Made by a program: the position numbers and the translations under genes. From contig NZ_SDDZ01000005.1 of NCBI RefSeq assembly GCF_004115975.1, positions 1 through 64,000 of the forward strand: DNA of 64,000 nucleotides. Direction: 5' to 3'. The DNA is from Gelidibacter gilvus. Its GTDB lineage: Bacteria; Bacteroidota; Bacteroidia; Flavobacteriales; Flavobacteriaceae. This document shows, one piece after another, positions 9,287 through 18,965 of the stretch; within the stretch, counting starts at the first letter, position 1, and each line of letters begins with the position of its first letter. The notes beneath the pieces were generated by a model that saw nothing but the letters and a program-made list of their open reading frames with translations, did no database searches and had not been told where the DNA came from.

Positions 9287-11266
9287 TCAGACCATGTCAT
9301 ACGTAAAAGCTTTTGGACGTACCATATTTTCACTATACACATTTCCAAAACGATCCGTTACTCTAATTTCCAAGGTGGACGTGGGCGATGAAGCGATCAC
9401 CTTAAAAATATGTGGCGTCGTATTTGTGGCGAAAGCATCTGTTGGAACAGCACCTGCATTTAAACGCAGCGCATCATAGGATATAATATGTAGTGGGTCT
9501 TTGGCACTAATACGTTTTGCGGCCAATGTGTTTCCGTTTTCTTTAACTTCTATTTTCCAATCCTTTTCATATGACCAAATATTGATCAACACCTCATTGT
9601 TCATGTTCTGTTGCCCATAAGGTTCTGCATAAGGAGCTAAATCGGCATCCGTTGATTTAGGGGCAAAATTGGCCGCCGTAATATGGATAGAATTTAAATC
9701 GTAGGTTCTAAACTGATAATCCTCTGGGTGTCCAATACCTTTATAGCGCCAGTCCATATTTCTCCCATTCATTCTCCATATACTATAGCCCCCCGGACTT
9801 CCGTCCTTACAGATATGATTGTTGGCATAGCCGCTTCTACCGGTCCACCACCACGTGGCACATATGGCACCCGTATTGTGTTCCATAAGATTTGGCTCTT
9901 CTTCTACTCTATAATTCACATGGGCATGGCCAGTTAAAACATGAACCGTGGAGAAATCCCGAAGCGCTTCAATCAATTCACTTCCATTATTTAGAGAAAT
10001 TTTATTAACTTGATTCCCATTCTCATCCAGTGTTGGTTTGCGATATAAAGGCGTGTGCATGGCCAATACTATTGGGGTGCCTTTATCTGCAACTGCAGCC
10101 AGGTCCTTCTTTAGCCACTGCATCTGTACAGCGTCAACAACATAATTGTAATTACGATTTCCAACTGTACCTTGAGAGCCCCCTGTATTTATATATTCCA
10201 CATCATCTAATACAACATAGTGGATATCTCCTAAGTTGAATGAATAGTAGGTTGGTCCGAGCACTTCTCTATATTTTTTTTCTGCTTCCCAATCATTGGC
10301 AAAATAGGGATCGTAATCATGGTTGCCAATGAGGTTAAAAACAGGGCAGTTTAACATATTCATATAAGGCACATATTCCTGCAGCCCGAAATTATTATCA
10401 TACCAATAGGTGTCCCAGGTCATATCTCCCAGTGTCAGAACGTACACTTTTGTGCCATCGGCAGCGTATTTATCAATTGTAGCATTGACATCTGGCAGGA
10501 CTTTGCCAGTGTATTGGTCGATATCATTATTGCGTTTGGCCAAGTGCCAGTCTGCCATGGGAATAACTACATGGTTTTGATTATTGACTTTAATTAGGGA
10601 AAAATCCTTTTGTTCAACAGTGCTGACACTATTACTTAAGCGTTTAAAAAATTGAGGAATATTACCAATTTTTGACGTTTCAAAATTCCCAGGAATGGAA
10701 ATAAAAACAAAGCCATTTTTTTTGAGTGAAGGCAAATAATATACTCCTTTCTCATCTGTAACTGTCACCTCATAACCGTCTGAAACAACAACCCCCGGAA
10801 TACCTACGCCATCAGAGAACACCACCCCTTTTACAGTCATTCCGTTGATATCTGGAATACTATTGTCGGCAATGAGATTGAATAACGTGCTTCCTAACAC
10901 TAAACTTTCGGTACCTCTGGTGACTGTAATTTTATAATGACCCGTGGTAAAGTTTGAAGGTAAAATTAAACTCACATCTTTATCTGAAATGGCTGTTGCG
11001 TTACTTGAATACGCAATACTGGCATCAGAAGTTGAGACAAACTTAAAAGTATCTCCTATATGAAAGCCTCTTCCACTAAAAACGACAGCGCCTCCTTCAA
11101 CAACATCTATGGATGAAGGAATTGAAACTTCTGATATTTTTAAGCCATTATTGGGGACCGTGTTATCTAGGTCATTTTTACTACAATTGGTAAATGCCAA
11201 TCCACTTATTCCCGCAAATGTAGTGAGACCGCCGACCTTAAGAAATTTCCTTCTACTATTCTCCAT
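9287..11266 (-). CDS. Calcineurin-like metallophosphoesterase with Tat signal
   Basis: A 659-aa exported enzyme. The N-terminus carries a Tat-like twin-arginine motif (SRRKFLK) and a cysteine suited to lipidation (LAFTNC). An IPT/Ig-like domain (about 40-130) and a small beta domain (MetallophosN type, about 140-200) come next. The two-metal phosphoesterase core shows the motifs ADWH, GDMTWD, GNHD, AMHTPL and GHAH. The C-terminal ~170 residues match the MetallophosC beta domain. Substrate is not determined by the motifs. Position between the SusCD genes and the GDPD suggests removal of phosphate, or cleavage of a phosphodiester, from the same nutrient. Confidence 0.88.
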   Translation of the reverse strand: MENSRRKFLKVGGLTTFAGISGLAFTNCSKNDLDNTVPNNGLKISEVSIPSSIDVVEGGAVVFSGRGFHIGDTFKFVSTSDASIAYSSNATAISDKDVSLILPSNFTTGHYKITVTRGTESLVLGSTLFNLIADNSIPDINGMTVKGVVFSDGVGIPGVVVSDGYEVTVTDEKGVYYLPSLKKNGFVFISIPGNFETSKIGNIPQFFKRLSNSVSTVEQKDFSLIKVNNQNHVVIPMADWHLAKRNNDIDQYTGKVLPDVNATIDKYAADGTKVYVLTLGDMTWDTYWYDNNFGLQEYVPYMNMLNCPVFNLIGNHDYDPYFANDWEAEKKYREVLGPTYYSFNLGDIHYVVLDDVEYINTGGSQGTVGNRNYNYVVDAVQMQWLKKDLAAVADKGTPIVLAMHTPLYRKPTLDENGNQVNKISLNNGSELIEALRDFSTVHVLTGHAHVNYRVEEEPNLMEHNTGAICATWWWTGRSGYANNHICKDGSPGGYSIWRMNGRNMDWRYKGIGHPEDYQFRTYDLNSIHITAANFAPKSTDADLAPYAEPYGQQNMNNEVLINIWSYEKDWKIEVKENGNTLAAKRISAKDPLHIISYDALRLNAGAVPTDAFATNTTPHIFKVIASSPTSTLEIRVTDRFGNVYSENMVRPKAFTYDMV

Positions 11267-11282
11267 TTATAATATCTATTTA

Positions 11283-12518
11283 TTAATCTATTATTTTAAC
11301 TGTAATATCATCAAGGAAAATACGATTCTTACCTTTTCCAACGCCAACAAGATTAAAATCTCCTCCTAAAAATCTTAATTGGGTTTCAGCTGTAGCACCT
11401 GTAATTATAAACTCATAAGTACTCTCTTCTTTTAACCAAATAGCCGTACACTCATGATCTGCATCATAATCTGGCCAATTATCAATTGTAAGGGAATTAA
11501 CACTGGTCACTCCAGGTCCTATTACATTCACTTTTAAAATGTTATCATCTTCTGCTCCGCCTTTTGTTTTATAAGGCACTGCTTTAAATGTGACCCTAAC
11601 ATTTGTAGGTTCTGTCAGTGCTGAGAGCGCCGGTGAAATTAAATCGCCGCCATAACCTGTTTTGCCTAATTTTAGGAATCCCGTCCGTGCATACACTACT
11701 TTTTGACCGCCTGCTTCTTCACTAACCGTACTGTTCCATCCTCTTGCCATTTCATCAGGTGTCCAAGAATCCATTCTGGTTTCTCCTGTAGTGGTGTAAA
11801 ATATAGTGCTACCGTAATTTAACCAATCAAATTTTTCTTCTAATATCACATTTCCTGAAGACTGTGTAATGCTGACCTCTTTAGTTAAATCAGGATAACC
11901 TGGAGCACTAACGATTAATTTAGCAATACGCTCTTCTCCAGTATTTTTGGAAGCCAGAAGGGTGATCTTGGTTTCTGTCACTTCGATTTCACTTAACCAA
12001 TCTGCGTTTTCTACCGTATAATTCCAATCCACATTCGCTTTTATGGCGATATCAACATTACCACCTGCTGAAGCTATTGCAATACCATCTTCAGCATTTG
12101 GAAGAAGGATAAAAGGCACGTTGGCCTCCTGATCGACGCGAAATAACACAGGTTCTTCTTTACCATCAACGATAAAAGCAAAATTCACACTCCTCGTATC
12201 AAAAGTGTTATTTTCCTTAACGGTGAATTTAAAAATCCCATCATCCTCACCTTCTGCAGGAAATGCTTTCACCCAATCGACATTTTCCTTCGCAACAATT
12301 TGCCATGGGCGGTTAGACCGGACCGTATAGGTTTTTGAAACTCCCTTAACGCCAGTCACAATTCCTGTAGGATTGTCCTCGATTTTGAAATAAGCTGCGC
12401 CTTGCATTCCGCTATCGTCATCATCACTACACGATACGGACACCAGTGCCACCAGCACAAGGAGCGTAGTACATAGACGTCCCAGTGATTTACTATTTAA
12501 AATATTTCTTGTGATCAT
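11283..12518 (-). CDS. BACON-domain surface lipoprotein
   Basis: A 411-aa lipoprotein. The signal peptide ends at VSVSCSDDDDS, and Cys followed by acidic residues is the pattern that sends lipoproteins to the cell surface in Bacteroidetes. Two BACON-type repeats follow (about 55-130 and 140-220, marked by SNRPWQI/DWVKAFP and DWNYTV/ADWLSEI). The C-terminal ~190 residues form a predicted beta-sandwich of unknown specificity. BACON domains commonly accompany SusCD systems and are thought to bind or space. Probably a surface binding protein of the locus, cotranscribed with susD 27 bp upstream. Confidence 0.8.
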   Translation of the reverse strand: MITRNILNSKSLGRLCTTLLVLVALVSVSCSDDDDSGMQGAAYFKIEDNPTGIVTGVKGVSKTYTVRSNRPWQIVAKENVDWVKAFPAEGEDDGIFKFTVKENNTFDTRSVNFAFIVDGKEEPVLFRVDQEANVPFILLPNAEDGIAIASAGGNVDIAIKANVDWNYTVENADWLSEIEVTETKITLLASKNTGEERIAKLIVSAPGYPDLTKEVSITQSSGNVILEEKFDWLNYGSTIFYTTTGETRMDSWTPDEMARGWNSTVSEEAGGQKVVYARTGFLKLGKTGYGGDLISPALSALTEPTNVRVTFKAVPYKTKGGAEDDNILKVNVIGPGVTSVNSLTIDNWPDYDADHECTAIWLKEESTYEFIITGATAETQLRFLGGDFNLVGVGKGKNRIFLDDITVKIID

Positions 12519-12545
12519 AATCTTTAGATTTTTTTTACAGTTGTT

Positions 12546-14108
12546 TTAGTTGCCTGCAATTGCTTGCTTACTCCACCACACAGGAGTTTTCATGGTATTT
12601 GGGCCCATTCTACCGATTGCTTCCTGCACATTATTGGAGTTTGTAGCCAATGTTGTGGTTGGATAGGCAAATCTGGTCGGCAATATATAATCATTGTATA
12701 TTGCCCCATCACCGATTGTTAATTCTGGAAAACCAGTGCGACGGTATTCATGATAAGCCTCCATGCCAATCCAAAATAAGGCGAGGTACTTTTGGTTGCC
12801 TATCAATTCTGCCTTATTGGTTGCCTTGTCCCACGATGCCAAATCTGACTGCAATAACTCAGTGATATCCGCTTCACTAATCACCACAGCAGTTTCACTG
12901 AACTGTCCATATGCTCCCCATTTTTCAACGGATGCCTTGACAGCGTTTTCATAAAACTGTTTTGCCTGTGTATCACCTCCAGCAATCCATCCTTTTAAAG
13001 CCGCTTCTGCCAAAATAAATTGTATTTCTGCAAAATCCATAAAGGTTCCCGGAGCATCCACTCTTGCCAGAACGGCAGTATTTAACCAAGAGCTTCCACG
13101 ATCGGCATCACTCTGATTTTGCTCAGAAACGCCTGCGATCGTGCCTTTCCACAGATTGTTTGGATTTGTGCTTAAACTTGGGTTTTTCTTGCCAATAATT
13201 GGTAATCTCGGATCAACAAATACTTGCTCATCGTTGATCCCCTTTAATACCGTCATTTTTATTAGTTGTTCCGTCAGTTTTCTACCAGAGCTGGTAAAAG
13301 TACCTTCATTGGTATCCGCAAATTGACTTCGATAAGGATCATTACCTGAAAATATGACCGTGGCATTATCAGCATTTGAGGTGAAAATCGGGTATACTGA
13401 AGGACTGTTTATGACCTCACTTATTTTTGCTTGGGCATTCATTTCAGGACGTCCACTAACGCGCATCAGCAAACGTAAGTACAGGGAATTATTAAATTTT
13501 CGCCATTTGTCCATAGATCCTCCGTACATACCATCCAATGCGGGTTTCACAAATACAGGATTGGTGGCATAAATGTCATTAGCGGTATTTAAATCGGCAA
13601 ACATCTGTTCATAAACTTCTTTCTGCGATTCAAACTGGGGTTTTGTGGTTCCATTCGGTTTTCTCGCCGTAAAAGCTTCTGAATAAGGAACATCACCAAA
13701 CATGTCTGTGAGATTGGACATATATAGAACCTTTAAGGTCATACTTATAGCCTCCAAAGAGCGGTCCTTTTGATCGATACTCAAATCGTACATATGAGTA
13801 ACATTATTTCCATAACGGCTGTAGGCATTCCAAACACTTTGCCAGTTGGCATCACTTATAAAGTAGCGATGTTCTTGACGCGTGGTCCCTCCGGTAAATG
13901 CTGTAAACTGGACAAGTTCATTATTCCAGTACCAGGTATAATTAAGCCAAAAATTAGCGCCATTATACAATAAGGGTTCAAACATTCCACTCGCTTTGAT
14001 CTGACCAACATTGGTGGTATTTGGATTTGTATTTGTTTCTTCAAAATCATTTGTGCACGCTGTAATAACTGTAAAAAATGCAATTATTAAAATATTTATT
14101 TTGTTCAT
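12546..14108 (-). CDS. SusD/RagB-like nutrient-binding lipoprotein
   Basis: A 520-aa lipoprotein of the SusD-like_2 group: signal peptide with lipobox (VITACTND), Trp/Tyr-rich region YWNNELVQFT, then the helical TPR-like scaffold with YGGSMDKWRKFNNSLYLRLL and the FAEIQFILAEAALKG segment typical of SusD. SusD proteins lid the SusC channel and bind substrate at the cell surface. It follows susC by 20 bp and precedes the BACON gene. Since no glycoside hydrolase is present and the neighbours are phosphoesterases and glp genes, the ligand is more likely a glycerophospho-compound than a glycan (inference). Confidence 0.92.
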   Translation of the reverse strand: MNKINILIIAFFTVITACTNDFEETNTNPNTTNVGQIKASGMFEPLLYNGANFWLNYTWYWNNELVQFTAFTGGTTRQEHRYFISDANWQSVWNAYSRYGNNVTHMYDLSIDQKDRSLEAISMTLKVLYMSNLTDMFGDVPYSEAFTARKPNGTTKPQFESQKEVYEQMFADLNTANDIYATNPVFVKPALDGMYGGSMDKWRKFNNSLYLRLLMRVSGRPEMNAQAKISEVINSPSVYPIFTSNADNATVIFSGNDPYRSQFADTNEGTFTSSGRKLTEQLIKMTVLKGINDEQVFVDPRLPIIGKKNPSLSTNPNNLWKGTIAGVSEQNQSDADRGSSWLNTAVLARVDAPGTFMDFAEIQFILAEAALKGWIAGGDTQAKQFYENAVKASVEKWGAYGQFSETAVVISEADITELLQSDLASWDKATNKAELIGNQKYLALFWIGMEAYHEYRRTGFPELTIGDGAIYNDYILPTRFAYPTTTLATNSNNVQEAIGRMGPNTMKTPVWWSKQAIAGN

Positions 14109-14128
14109 ATCACAATTTTTTTAAATTA

Positions 14129-17100
14129 TTAGAATGAAAAGTTAACATCAAAACCAAAGGTTCGGGTCATTGGGAAAGACATTGATTCTATACCTTTATA
14201 GATATCAGATCCATTGAGCATACCGGTTTCTGGGTCATACTGTGGAAAATCAGTAATCGTAAATACATTGGTAGCATAGACCCCAAAAGTCATATCGGTA
14301 AGAAAACCAGATTTATCCATGATTTTCTGTGGCATTTTATAATTCAAACGTAATTCTTTCAATTTCAGATAGGAGTTACTGAAGGTATTGGATTCCGCGT
14401 TATTTCGGTTCCATATATAAGAATTATAATAGGTTTGAATGTCCTTGGTCACGTTTGTATTCTTTTGATAAGTGGTAGTACCGTCGGCATTTTTAACGAC
14501 GTTCACACCATCATGAACAAGACCGTCATTCCTGCCCTCCAATGAATTTTTCAACTTACCTTGGTAAGAAAGTGCGAAATTGGTTACGGAAAAGGTATTG
14601 CCCCCCATTTGTCCGGCAAACGCCGCCGACAAGGTCAGGTTTTTGTACCTAAAACGTTGCACCATTCCCCCTCTCCAATCAGGATTTACACTGCCTAGTT
14701 TTCTATCTGGTGCTTCATCTAACATTGGATAGCCATCAGCATTGACCAAATGCATGCCTGAAGCGTCAATCTCTAAACCATTTTCATCGGTATAAGTTGA
14801 ACCTTCTGGCGCCCTTTGAAAGCCGCGACCATAAATTTGGTGCATCTCTTGGCCTAAATAAGAATAAACATATACTCTACCCCCAACGGTCGTTCCCATA
14901 TCAGTTTGAAGTGGTTCTTGTGGGTCCCAACCCTCTTGCAAACTCACAAGTCTGTTTTTGTTGGTTGACCAATTCACATCAAATGACCATTCAAAATTTT
15001 GAGTTCGGATAGGAACCAAATTAAGGGAGATTTCAAGACCTTCGTTTGTAATCTCTCCGGCATTTATTTTCAATCCTGTAGCGCCAGTGATTTGGTCAAC
15101 ATCTACAGAAACAATTTGATTTGTTGTAGATGAATAATATTTGGTGATATCAAAACCGATTCGATTTTTGAAAAGTTTTGCTTCCACACCAAACTCCCAA
15201 CTTTCTACGTTTTCTGGCTGAATCAATGGATCTGGGATTGTACCGGGTAAAGTATAGCCCCCAGGATAAGAAGAATTCCCGTAATATTGATCCAATGAAT
15301 ATGGAGAGGTATCATTACCCACATTAGCCCAGGACACGCGTAATTTTGTAAAATCAACCCACGGCACATTCGCTTTAAAATCGAAGATTTCATTAGCCAA
15401 AACACTGGCAGCAACAGACGGGTAAAAGAACGACCAGTTATCCTTAGATAATGTACTGGACCAATCGTTACGGCCAGTAATATCCAAATAATACGTATTG
15501 TCCCAGCTTAATGAAGCTAAGCCATAAATACTATTGACAATTTTGTTGCTTCTATAATTATAAGGGTCCGGAATAACGCCAGTAGGAAGGTTGGTGGTAT
15601 GGTAAATGTTTTCTTCCCCTATTTGATTCAATGTAATCTTGCTATTGTAATACTCGTTAATTCTATTGTTGGCACCTACCATTGTTAAAAGTCCAAAGCG
15701 TCCCTCGGCAAGCTCATTGTTAGTGTATTTCAACATCATGGAGTTGTTGTTCTCGATAACCCGTACCGTTTGCTCTCTATAAAACCCATTTTGATAATCT
15801 GCCGTATAATATGGTCGTTGTTGGGTCCTAAATTCGTCGGACCAATCCAATCCAGAGCCCACTTGTAATTCCAGACCTTTCATCAAGTCAAAGGTGAAAT
15901 CGATATTTCCAAAAACACGGTTCTTTTTCTGGGCATTTAACTCTTCATAAAGGGTTCGATAGGGGTTGAATCCGCTTGTAGATGGATATACCAAACCTTG
16001 ACCATTTTCTCCCTGTGCAAACCAATTGGTATAATTATACCGTCCTTGAAAATACTCTTCCTTCCAATCATTGATGCTGTTCACATTAAATCCCCAAGTG
16101 AGGGCATACATCGGGTTATTTTCATTGTATCCTCCACCAGGCATGTTATCACTTTCTTTTATGTAATAGTTAACTTTGGCGTTCAATTTTATTTTTTCAG
16201 TCACCGCGGTATTGAACGATAGAGAAACAGATTTTCTATTAAAGCCGGTATTTGGCAATATCCATTCATTTTTGAAATCGGTAATGGAGAACCTGGTAGA
16301 TGTGCCTTTTCCGTTGCTACCACTTAAACTTACGGTATTACTGGTGGTAAGTCCTGTCTTAAATAAACCGGTATACCAATCATCCTGGTAAACAAAAGGT
16401 AATTTCGTAAACTCTCCTGTATCCCAGTTTTTTGAGGCATATAAATAACGCATTTTTTCAGGATCAAATTTTTCACCAAAAGTATACCTTGAATAACGTC
16501 TAGGAACGCCAACACCGTCTTGGGTCATTTCAGGCCTAAGTTCCCACAATGAAAATTCATTTTCACCCAAGTCAGATCCATTTCCATATTCTGTTTGAAA
16601 ATCGGGAAAGTAGCCTGCCTTTTCGAAAGTTACCGAAGAGCTAATGGTTACGCCAAGACCTTTATTTTTAAGACCAGATTTCGTGGTGATCAAAATAGCA
16701 CCGTTGGCAGCCCTAGAGCCATAAAGCGCAGCCGCTGCTGGCCCTTTCAACACGGACACCGAAGCGATATCGTTAGGGTTAATATCACTAACCCCATTCC
16801 CGAAATCGATGGGCGCATCTCCCTGGGCGTAATTACTTACGCCCCTTGTCGCAGTGGCGCCAGAGGTTATCGGAACCCCGTCCACTACAAAAAGGGCTTC
16901 ATTATTGCCGTAATTTAAGGACTGATCCCCCCTTAGAGTCACTCTAATCGATCCACTCGGACCTGTTCCGGCCTGATCCATATTCAATCCAGCCACCTTA
17001 CCAGACATCCCGTTTAACCAGTTGCCCGATACAGATTTTGTAAGGTCTTCTCCTTCTACTTTTGAAATGGAATACCCTAAAGATTTTTCCTCTCGAGAAA

Positions 17101-17428
17101 TGTTTAAGGCAGTTACCACAACTTCATCTAAAGCACTGGCGTCCTCTTGCATAACAATCTCTAAAAAAGAGCCGGATTTAGCGATGACTTCTTGGGTCAC
17201 AAATCCTATATAAGAAAATACTAAGACAACTTCGCCTTTAGCGGTTTTCAAACTGAACTTGCCGTCAAAATCAGAAACAACACCTTGGGTTGTCCCCTTA
17301 ATCATGACGGTAGCTCCTAATAGCGGACTTCCGTCTCCGTAAACAGTACCGGTTATGTTTTGACCTTGCATGTGCGACACCCAAAGAAATAACATTACTA
17401 TACTACACAATTGAGTAATTTTTTTCAT
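14129..17428 (-). CDS. SusC/RagA TonB-linked outer-membrane transporter
   Basis: A 1,099-aa outer-membrane importer powered by TonB. A signal peptide (to about residue 22) precedes a carboxypeptidase-like regulatory domain (about 24-110). A TonB-box-like DEVVVTA and a plug domain follow, with SGKVAGLN, GDQSLNYGN, LFVVDGVPI, VLKGPAAAALYGSRAANGAI. The rest is the 22-strand barrel, ending in Phe as expected for outer-membrane insertion (FDVNFSF). First gene of the leftward susC-susD-BACON-phosphoesterase-GDPD series. The regulator at 17956 is divergently transcribed. Confidence 0.95.
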   Translation of the reverse strand: MKKITQLCSIVMLFLWVSHMQGQNITGTVYGDGSPLLGATVMIKGTTQGVVSDFDGKFSLKTAKGEVVLVFSYIGFVTQEVIAKSGSFLEIVMQEDASALDEVVVTALNISREEKSLGYSISKVEGEDLTKSVSGNWLNGMSGKVAGLNMDQAGTGPSGSIRVTLRGDQSLNYGNNEALFVVDGVPITSGATATRGVSNYAQGDAPIDFGNGVSDINPNDIASVSVLKGPAAAALYGSRAANGAILITTKSGLKNKGLGVTISSSVTFEKAGYFPDFQTEYGNGSDLGENEFSLWELRPEMTQDGVGVPRRYSRYTFGEKFDPEKMRYLYASKNWDTGEFTKLPFVYQDDWYTGLFKTGLTTSNTVSLSGSNGKGTSTRFSITDFKNEWILPNTGFNRKSVSLSFNTAVTEKIKLNAKVNYYIKESDNMPGGGYNENNPMYALTWGFNVNSINDWKEEYFQGRYNYTNWFAQGENGQGLVYPSTSGFNPYRTLYEELNAQKKNRVFGNIDFTFDLMKGLELQVGSGLDWSDEFRTQQRPYYTADYQNGFYREQTVRVIENNNSMMLKYTNNELAEGRFGLLTMVGANNRINEYYNSKITLNQIGEENIYHTTNLPTGVIPDPYNYRSNKIVNSIYGLASLSWDNTYYLDITGRNDWSSTLSKDNWSFFYPSVAASVLANEIFDFKANVPWVDFTKLRVSWANVGNDTSPYSLDQYYGNSSYPGGYTLPGTIPDPLIQPENVESWEFGVEAKLFKNRIGFDITKYYSSTTNQIVSVDVDQITGATGLKINAGEITNEGLEISLNLVPIRTQNFEWSFDVNWSTNKNRLVSLQEGWDPQEPLQTDMGTTVGGRVYVYSYLGQEMHQIYGRGFQRAPEGSTYTDENGLEIDASGMHLVNADGYPMLDEAPDRKLGSVNPDWRGGMVQRFRYKNLTLSAAFAGQMGGNTFSVTNFALSYQGKLKNSLEGRNDGLVHDGVNVVKNADGTTTYQKNTNVTKDIQTYYNSYIWNRNNAESNTFSNSYLKLKELRLNYKMPQKIMDKSGFLTDMTFGVYATNVFTITDFPQYDPETGMLNGSDIYKGIESMSFPMTRTFGFDVNFSF

Positions 17429-17450
17429 ACGTTTTTTAATTATTAAAATT

Positions 17451-17478
17451 CAAAAATAGAGGGTTAAAGTGGTTTCAA
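17451..17478 (-). promoter_or_regulatory. Candidate promoter of susC
   Basis: On the minus strand TTG, 17 nt, then TATTTTTG resembles the Bacteroidetes -33/-7 promoter pattern. The start codon lies 23 nt downstream of the -7 box, giving a very short leader without a Shine-Dalgarno sequence, which is normal in this phylum. Confidence 0.35.
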
Positions 17479-17955
17479 TGTTAAACAAACATTATGTCTC
17501 GGACTGTAACATTTTGATGGTGTTAAAATATTTCTTCTCATTTATAAATGTGTTTTTACTTTTTATTTAATAAATAAACACAACTTTAAAAACGTATTGG
17601 CATGTATCAAAAGGTTTCGTTTTGTGTTTTATAGTTCAATAATAGACAAAAATCATTAATCTCACAAGCAAATGAAACTAAAAAAAAGAATATGTAACCA
17701 TCAGAATGTTTTATTTACATTATATTTACTTCGGAAAAAGCCGTATTAGTATTGTTATGTTCAGAAAGTTATAATTATATATGAAAGCGAAAGAAATGTT
17801 TTTTTCCTAGTTTAAATTATTTAGAATTTATAAAAGGTTTTAAAAATCTCTACCTTATTTTTTTTAAAACCTCAACGTATTATCCCTACATTTATGAGGA
17901 TCATCCGTTTAATAATAATTATTAGTTTAAGTCGTGATCTTTAATTGTATAAAAA
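17479..17955. other. Divergent intergenic region, no gene seen
   Basis: Very AT-rich spacer between susC and the DeoR-type regulator. It must contain both promoters and presumably the regulator's binding sites, but I cannot single out a convincing palindromic operator by eye. Confidence 0.4.
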
Positions 17956-18741
17956 ATGATAGAGCCTGTAGAAAAATACTTGAATCCAATGAAAAGACAT
18001 CAGACCATATTAGAAAAATTGACCAAGGAGAAGCACCTTGAGGTATTGGATCTATGTGACATATTAAATGTTTCAGCAGTCACCATCCGAAAGGATTTAA
18101 GATTATTAGAAAAAAAAGGGCTATTGTTTAGAACGCACGGCGGAGCTTCACTAGAGAACCCCTACATCAACGAGCGGGCTATAGTAGTCAAGGAAAAAAT
18201 ATCTGTAGAAGAAAAAAACGGCATTGCGCAGTGTGCAGCTCAACTCATTGATGAAAACGATTCTATAATGATAGCCTCTGGCACCACGGTTCAGGCATTA
18301 TCAAAATTTATAAAACCTAAAAACAAACTTACTGTTATTACCTCTTCGCTTTATGTGGTGATGCAGCTCATAAACGATAAAAACATTGAAATTCTCCAAC
18401 TTGGAGGCTACGTTAGGCACAGTTCCGGTTCCGTTATAGGTTCCTATGCCGAATATATATTGGGAAATATTTCCTGTAGCAAACTTTTTATTGGTGTAGA
18501 CGGCATTCATTTAGACTATGGTCTGTCCACCACAAATTTGGAGGAAGCCCAATTGAATCGGAAAATGCTGGCCTCTGCACAAAAAATAATTGTTTTGGCC
18601 GATTCTTCCAAAATCGGAAAAAAAAGCTTCGCGAAAATATGCGATTTTGATCAAATTCATGAACTCATTACGGATAATGGCATATCGGCAATTATTAAGA
18701 AGAAAATTGAAAAAAAAGGAATAAAAGTGACGATTGCATAA
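17956..18741 (+). CDS. DeoR/GlpR-family transcriptional regulator
   Basis: A 261-aa repressor-type protein. The N-terminal winged helix (LEVLDLCDILNVSAVTIRKD, then LRLLEKKGLLFRTHGGA) is classic DeoR. The sugar-phosphate-sensing DeoRC domain follows, with SGTTVQAL, ITSSLYVV, LGGYVR, FIGVDGI, ADSSKIGK. Methionine 12 (17989, MKRHQTILEKL) matches the usual family start better than methionine 1. Divergent to susC and near glpFKD, it is best explained as a GlpR-like regulator that senses glycerol-3-phosphate or a related phosphate. The effector is inference; I withhold a gene name. Confidence 0.88.
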   Translation: MIEPVEKYLNPMKRHQTILEKLTKEKHLEVLDLCDILNVSAVTIRKDLRLLEKKGLLFRTHGGASLENPYINERAIVVKEKISVEEKNGIAQCAAQLIDENDSIMIASGTTVQALSKFIKPKNKLTVITSSLYVVMQLINDKNIEILQLGGYVRHSSGSVIGSYAEYILGNISCSKLFIGVDGIHLDYGLSTTNLEEAQLNRKMLASAQKIIVLADSSKIGKKSFAKICDFDQIHELITDNGISAIIKKKIEKKGIKVTIA

Positions 18742-18965
18742 TCAAAACAATGGCATTCAATCGGAACATATCGAAACAATAGCGCTACCATCACATTAAT
18801 TATAAATGACTTTAAATATTAATCAGAAGCACATACTCTATCGGTAATCTTTTTCAGAAAAATGGGTGCGATTGCATCCTTAAAACATAAAATTGAAGAT
18901 CGAGGAAATTCAAGAAGTTAAAAGTAGTAAACTAAGAAATGTCCAGAAGTTTAAATTCCCAAGCA

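Noticed and set aside
14108-14129. Starch/glycan PUL interpretation of the SusCD pair
   Set aside because: No glycoside hydrolase, polysaccharide lyase, sulfatase or hybrid two-component regulator is nearby; all linked enzymes are phosphoesterases or glycerol enzymes.
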